IMG/VR virus record: IMGVR_UViG_3300043395_002808
Location: 1-44,168 of that record
Source: a virus
Reading direction: 5' to 3' (one strand)
Length of the DNA stretch: 44,168 nt
Shown piece by piece: positions 40,148 through 44,168 of the stretch. Below the pieces are notes generated by a model. That model was not told the origin of the DNA. It searched no databases and was given only the letters and a program-made list of their open reading frames with translations. Every line of letters begins with the position of its first letter. Position 1 is the stretch's first letter. The position numbers and the translations under genes are program-made.

Positions 40148-42124
40148 TTAACGGTTGAGCGCTTTGAGGTCTAAGAGCTCCGCGATCATAGCATAATCAT
40201 AGCTCCCGCGCTCAAATAAGGCGCGCTGAGCTCTGCGTTTGCGGGGGTCGGCGCTTGTCTCGATGATCCGGGCGTCTGCGTCGGTTAGAGCGCCTGTGAG
40301 CGCCGCCGCCCTCATGATCTTAGCTGTGAGCGCGGCGTTCTTAGCCTCCTCTAGCGGTGTGCTTGAGGGTCTTAACACGGTGACGGCGCGGCGCTGTCCC
40401 TGTCGATATACGCGCGCCGTACTTTGCGCGAGCGTGTCGGGGCTCCACGGTGTTGAGAGGTGCGCTACATAGTCGGCGCGCTCTTGTAGGTTGGCGCCCG
40501 TCTCTAGGGCGCGCGTCTGCCCGCACACCACACGCGCGGCGCCCGTGTTCAAGCGCCCTTCTATCTCCGCTCTCTGTTTGGCGCTTGTCTCGCCTGTGTA
40601 GAGGTCGATGAGCTCACCCGCGAGCCCTCGCCTTATGAGCGCCGCCCGCGCGTGGCTGAGCCCCTCTGTGTACTCACAAAAGATCACGGCGCCCGCCGTG
40701 GGGTCGGCGCTTAGGTGCGCCGCTACTTGGTCGGCGATAAGCGCTAGCTTAGGGCTCTCGTAGTGCGGGGCGAGGCGCGCGAATGTGGGGGAAAAGAGCG
40801 CGGGGCTGATCCCTAGCTGTTCAATCCGCACCCCTAGCGCTTGAGCGTTGGCTGTCGCCCCCTCTGCGGCGATCTGTGCGAGGTGTCCACGCTCACCCCT
40901 CAAAGCGGCCTCATACTCTGCGGGCGCCTCCTCGCGCTCGATCTGTGCATGAGCGAGCGCCCTTAAAATGCGCCGCTGTATCTCATCGAGCTCTAGGCGG
41001 GGGGCGAGGTCGCGCCGGGGTGGTAGGTCTAGGCGGGCGTCGGGGTCGGTCGCCGTTCTCACAAAAAGCACACCCTTAAGGCGCTCGTAGAGCTCGCCGA
41101 GCCTATCCGCCCTCAGCGCCCCCGCCGTGTAGCTCGCGCCCTCTGTAGAACTCCAAGCGTCATATACTCGGTATGTGTACCTGTCGCAAAACTCTTGATA
41201 ACCGCCAAGCGCCCCCGGCGCTATGCGATCCACCACTAAATAAAAGTCCTCTACCCTGTTAGGCGCGGGGGTGCCTGTGAGCCCTAACACACGCGCCGCC
41301 CGCTCCGCGAGGGCCTCGAAGGCGCGCGCTATTTGGCCGTCCTGCGCCTTAGCCTTATGCGCCTCATCGAGTATCAATAGGGCGGGCTGTGTGCTGAGTA
41401 TCTTTGCAAAATAAGCGTAATCTAGCGCTAGTGTCTGATGTGTGATCACTAATAGCTCAAGCTCTCCGTTATAGAGCCGCGTATAGGCGCTCTCTCGCTT
41501 TTCGGGCGTCGCTCCCGTCAACACCTGCGAGGGGCGCGCGCTCATCTTGAGGTGCTTTGTCCATGCGTTATGCGCGCTCTTAGGCGCGGCGATGATCACG
41601 CGCCGCACCCCCCCACGGTTTAAAAGCTCTTGAGCGGTGTAGAGCGCTATAAGGGTTTTCCCTAGCCCCATCTCAAGCGCTAAGAGTGCGCGCGGGTGAG
41701 CGAGGCTAAAGGCTATCGCTCGCGCTTGGTATAGGTGCGGGGTGTAAGGGCTATCGAGCCCGGCGGGGGTGTCGGCGTAAGTGTCCACCCACACGGGGCG
41801 CGCGCTTAGTGGTTGGCGCTCATGATCGAGGTAGCCCGCGCTAAAGGCCTCGCGCTCTGCGTCCGTCCACGCCGCCCAAATATCCGTTAAGCGCGTCGCA
41901 AGTCGCGCTAGGCGCTCCTCCTCTGAGGCGCTCAGCCTTGCCCCGTGCCCCGCCCTCTGTAAGAGCTCTAGGGCGCTCGCGCGGGTGTGCGCGTAGCCTA
42001 GCGCCCTAAGCACCCCGAGCCCGTCTAGGTGGTCTTGTGCATCTGCGCGCCTCATCGCCTCGAAGGCTAGCGCCGTCCATAGTGGCGGGCGGTCTATCGT
42101 GGGGGCGGGGCGCGCGGCGCTCAT
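40148..42124 (-). CDS. SNF2-type SF2 helicase/ATPase
   Basis: 658 aa. The ATPase motifs are clear: Walker A ALEMGLGKTLIALYTA (near residue 150), DEAH box in LLILDEAHKAK (near 250), motif III VLGLTGTPAPN, and motif VI STARVYRQGQRRAVTVLR (near 575). An N-terminal ~110-aa helical region precedes the ATPase core. Phage SNF2 proteins are thought to remodel protein-DNA complexes during replication, recombination or transcription. The ATG overlaps the RNR stop as TAATG. That it lies at the head of a structural operon rather than with the replication genes is unusual. Confidence 0.92.
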   Translation of the reverse strand: MSAARPAPTIDRPPLWTALAFEAMRRADAQDHLDGLGVLRALGYAHTRASALELLQRAGHGARLSASEEERLARLATRLTDIWAAWTDAEREAFSAGYLDHERQPLSARPVWVDTYADTPAGLDSPYTPHLYQARAIAFSLAHPRALLALEMGLGKTLIALYTAQELLNRGGVRRVIIAAPKSAHNAWTKHLKMSARPSQVLTGATPEKRESAYTRLYNGELELLVITHQTLALDYAYFAKILSTQPALLILDEAHKAKAQDGQIARAFEALAERAARVLGLTGTPAPNRVEDFYLVVDRIAPGALGGYQEFCDRYTYRVYDAWSSTEGASYTAGALRADRLGELYERLKGVLFVRTATDPDARLDLPPRRDLAPRLELDEIQRRILRALAHAQIEREEAPAEYEAALRGERGHLAQIAAEGATANAQALGVRIEQLGISPALFSPTFARLAPHYESPKLALIADQVAAHLSADPTAGAVIFCEYTEGLSHARAALIRRGLAGELIDLYTGETSAKQRAEIEGRLNTGAARVVCGQTRALETGANLQERADYVAHLSTPWSPDTLAQSTARVYRQGQRRAVTVLRPSSTPLEEAKNAALTAKIMRAAALTGALTDADARIIETSADPRKRRAQRALFERGSYDYAMIAELLDLKALNR

Positions 42125-44130
42125 TATTTCAGCTCACACATACCGCCGGCGCAAGCGTCCACGGCTAGAGGCGCGGTGGTGTCCTCGCCCTCTAGCTGTG
42201 CTTCATAGTCCACCGGCTGAGCGGTGCGCTTGATGAGCTCCCAAAGCGCGCGCGCCTCGATCATCGCCGCCCGCCGCTCTGCTGTGGGGTTCATCGCGTC
42301 TATCTCCTCGTCTGTGTAGATCGCTTGAAAAGGCGCCTGCGGATAATCGTAATCACCGCTCGCGCCTAAGAGGCTCACCCCTCTATAGCTGGCGCGGTGC
42401 TCCCACAAGTCCGCCTCAACGGCCTCCCACTCGTCGGGCTGTACGCTGACCGTAAGGCTCACATTGTGACAAGCGCCCACTAGCCGTTGAGGGCGGGCGG
42501 TGCCGGGCTTCACCCATGCGCTCAGCGCTACGCGGGCGCGGGCGAGTAGATCAAGCGCTGTGAGCTCGTCGCGCGTGGTGCCCTCCCCCTCACACGCAAA
42601 AATAGCCGCGTAATCGCTCCCCCAAGCGCTTTTTTCTACGGCTAGGGGGTTGGTAGCGCGGTATGCTTGAAAAACGCTCTCACGCTCGCTTGCCTGCACG
42701 CGGCGGAGGTAGCGCCGCGCGTGTGCGGGGTGGATACCGCTTGATGTGCCTAGAACTAAGCTAGCCGTGCCCTCCGGCTTTACGCAAGTCACCCGCGACG
42801 CTTGGCGCGTGCCTATCCTCGCCGCCGTGTCTGCGTTCTCATGTACAGCCGCCCGCGCCGCCGCCTCTAGCGTCTCCGCGTCTAGGGTGAGGTCGGGCCG
42901 CGCCGCCATACCACACAAGCTCACCCCTAACAGCGCCTCGCGCTCGATGATCGCGCGCGAGGTCGCCCCTAAATATCCCGTGTCCGTGTAGCTCGCTTGA
43001 TAGGTGCCTAAGCGCGAGGCGAGGCGGGCGAGCTCCGCGAGGTGCGCCGCGTCACGCGCCGCCGCTACATTCACCGTTGAGAGGTTGCAAGCGCTCCACC
43101 CGCTCTCAAATCGGTAGCCCTGCGCCTCCCACTCAGCGCGCCGCGCGGGGTCGAGGAGCTCGACGGTGTAGCGCTCGATCTGCTCGCCGTGGTGCTTGAT
43201 GTGCGTGGGACACATGAGGATCTCAACGCATGGGTTAACGGCCCATTCCGTCGAGTCGAGATACACTAGCCCCGGCTCGCCGTAGGTGCGCGCCGCTCTA
43301 AATAGCTCGCTGTACCGCTCGCGGGGCGTGTCGGGGGTGATGACGGCGCTGATGTTCGCCCGCGCTCTGTGGGGGTGCGTTATGTACCACTCCGGCGCCG
43401 TCTTGGCGTTGATCATCTCCTCATCGTCTGCGTCAAAAATGGCTATCGTCGCGCTCCGCCGCGTGCCCGCTGTGCGGGTGCAGTCGGCTAGATACATTGT
43501 GCAGTCAAAAGCCTCGATAGGGCGCAAGCGCCGCCCCTCCGCGCCCCTCAAAACCTGCTCAATCCCCTCAAGCGCGAGGCGCAAGGGCTCGGGCCCCGGC
43601 GCGGTGCCGCCTACGCTCAGCGGCGAGCCTGCGGGGCGCACCTCGCTAAAGTCGAATAGAGGGCGCGGCGCCCCGCTCATGTAGGCGCTGATAAGCGCGT
43701 GTGTAGCGTCCGCCCACCCCTCTATTGAGTCGGCTACGGTGTAGGGCGCGGAGCTCATCGGGGCGCTGATCGGTGGTAGCTTGTCCGTGTGGTGCCTCTG
43801 CACGCTAAAGCCTACGCCCGAGCCCGCTAAGAGAAGCCACAGCGCCTCAGCGAAAAAACGCGGGCGGTCGCAATAGCTCGATGTGCAGTTGTAGAGCCTC
43901 ATATTTTTTCGGGTCACGCCTGCGCCCGCAAACTGTAAACCTCGCATAGATGGGAGTATCTCACGCCGCTCAAGCGCCCCCTCTACCTCGTCAATCTGTG
44001 CCGCTTCATGTGGAAATCGTGATCGGTGCATTTGTGCGGTTCGCTTTACCGCCTCGCTCCAAGTCTCACGGCGCCCCGCCTCCGCGTTATAGCGCGCGTA
44101 CTTACTTTTAAAAACATACTCCGCCAACAT
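42124..44130 (-). CDS. nrdJ: Adenosylcobalamin-dependent (class II) ribonucleotide reductase, monomeric type
   Basis: 668 aa. Reduces ribonucleotides (by analogy with RTPR, triphosphates) using B12. The N-terminal redox cysteine is Cys82 in RLYNCTSSYC, followed by LAGSGVGFSVQRHHTDKLP. The radical site NPCVEI is at 299-304 (Asn299, Cys301, Glu303). The C-terminal redox pair is Cys660/Cys665 in CAGGMCELK, with the same four-residue spacing as in the Lactobacillus enzyme. Length and motifs fit the monomeric RTPR family seen in cyanophages and other phages. The start ATG has AGAGAG upstream. First complete gene of the large minus-strand block in this window. Confidence 0.93.
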   Translation of the reverse strand: MLAEYVFKSKYARYNAEAGRRETWSEAVKRTAQMHRSRFPHEAAQIDEVEGALERREILPSMRGLQFAGAGVTRKNMRLYNCTSSYCDRPRFFAEALWLLLAGSGVGFSVQRHHTDKLPPISAPMSSAPYTVADSIEGWADATHALISAYMSGAPRPLFDFSEVRPAGSPLSVGGTAPGPEPLRLALEGIEQVLRGAEGRRLRPIEAFDCTMYLADCTRTAGTRRSATIAIFDADDEEMINAKTAPEWYITHPHRARANISAVITPDTPRERYSELFRAARTYGEPGLVYLDSTEWAVNPCVEILMCPTHIKHHGEQIERYTVELLDPARRAEWEAQGYRFESGWSACNLSTVNVAAARDAAHLAELARLASRLGTYQASYTDTGYLGATSRAIIEREALLGVSLCGMAARPDLTLDAETLEAAARAAVHENADTAARIGTRQASRVTCVKPEGTASLVLGTSSGIHPAHARRYLRRVQASERESVFQAYRATNPLAVEKSAWGSDYAAIFACEGEGTTRDELTALDLLARARVALSAWVKPGTARPQRLVGACHNVSLTVSVQPDEWEAVEADLWEHRASYRGVSLLGASGDYDYPQAPFQAIYTDEEIDAMNPTAERRAAMIEARALWELIKRTAQPVDYEAQLEGEDTTAPLAVDACAGGMCELK

Positions 44131-44168
44131 GATCTAGCTCTCTCGCGTGTGTGGGTGCGCGCGCCTCT

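Noticed and set aside
1-44168. Insertion sequences, retroelements or a diversity-generating cassette
   Set aside because: No transposase or reverse transcriptase motif was seen on either strand.

Overview
The window is a densely coded stretch of a contractile-tailed (myovirus-type) bacteriophage genome. The evidence is a tail sheath, tail tube, tape measure, tail-chaperone pair, baseplate J-like protein, HK97-type prohead protease with scaffold and major capsid protein, and a MuF-like head protein. DNA is GC-rich. It contains no host chromosomal genes, integrase, transposase or CRISPR array. The host cannot be named from the sequence. Phage genes for an adenosylcobalamin-dependent ribonucleotide reductase, ThyX and a family A DNA polymerase suggest a lytic phage that makes much of its own dNTP supply in a host with access to B12. 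The window is not a recognisably complete genome: a gene is cut at position 1, and I find no large terminase, portal or endolysin.

There are three transcription blocks. (1) Minus strand, 6043 down to 1: an AEP primase/SF3 helicase, a small protein, ThyX, a double-HTH protein, a small protein, a DNA methyltransferase with an inserted HTH-like segment, and a truncated gene. (2) Plus strand, 6213 to 10998: a small protein, an Fe-S PD-(D/E)XK nuclease with a long Pro/Ala linker, a probable ssDNA-binding protein, DNA polymerase A and a tRNA-Leu(UAG). Blocks 1 and 2 diverge from 6044-6212, which holds an AT-rich inverted repeat whose arms coincide with the -35 boxes of two back-to-back promoter candidates. 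(3) Minus strand, 44130 down to 11026: class II RNR, an SNF2-type helicase, a head-associated protein, three genes sharing one N-terminal module, MuF protein, protease, scaffold, capsid, connectors, sheath, tube, chaperones, tape measure, hub and baseplate, fibres, then small membrane proteins likely used in lysis. Blocks 2 and 3 converge on a large hairpin at 11001-11064.

The most striking part is 33.0-39.0 kb. Three consecutive large genes begin with nearly the same ~91-residue basic module (141 residues in two of them) and then carry unrelated bodies: a ddrB-ParB-like polyvalent-protein domain, a coiled coil with an HELAH zinc metallopeptidase, and a body I do not recognise. The module is GC-rich and strongly conserved at DNA level, while two of the bodies are visibly richer in A+T. 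This looks like an addressing tag for virion-packaged proteins carrying exchangeable cargo. Other notable points are a TTT-TTT-CGC candidate +1 frameshift site in the tail chaperones, a GYQTP...PQQL motif shared by protease tail and capsid N-terminus, a LysM/gp25-like baseplate fusion, and an Ig-like insertion in the capsid protein.
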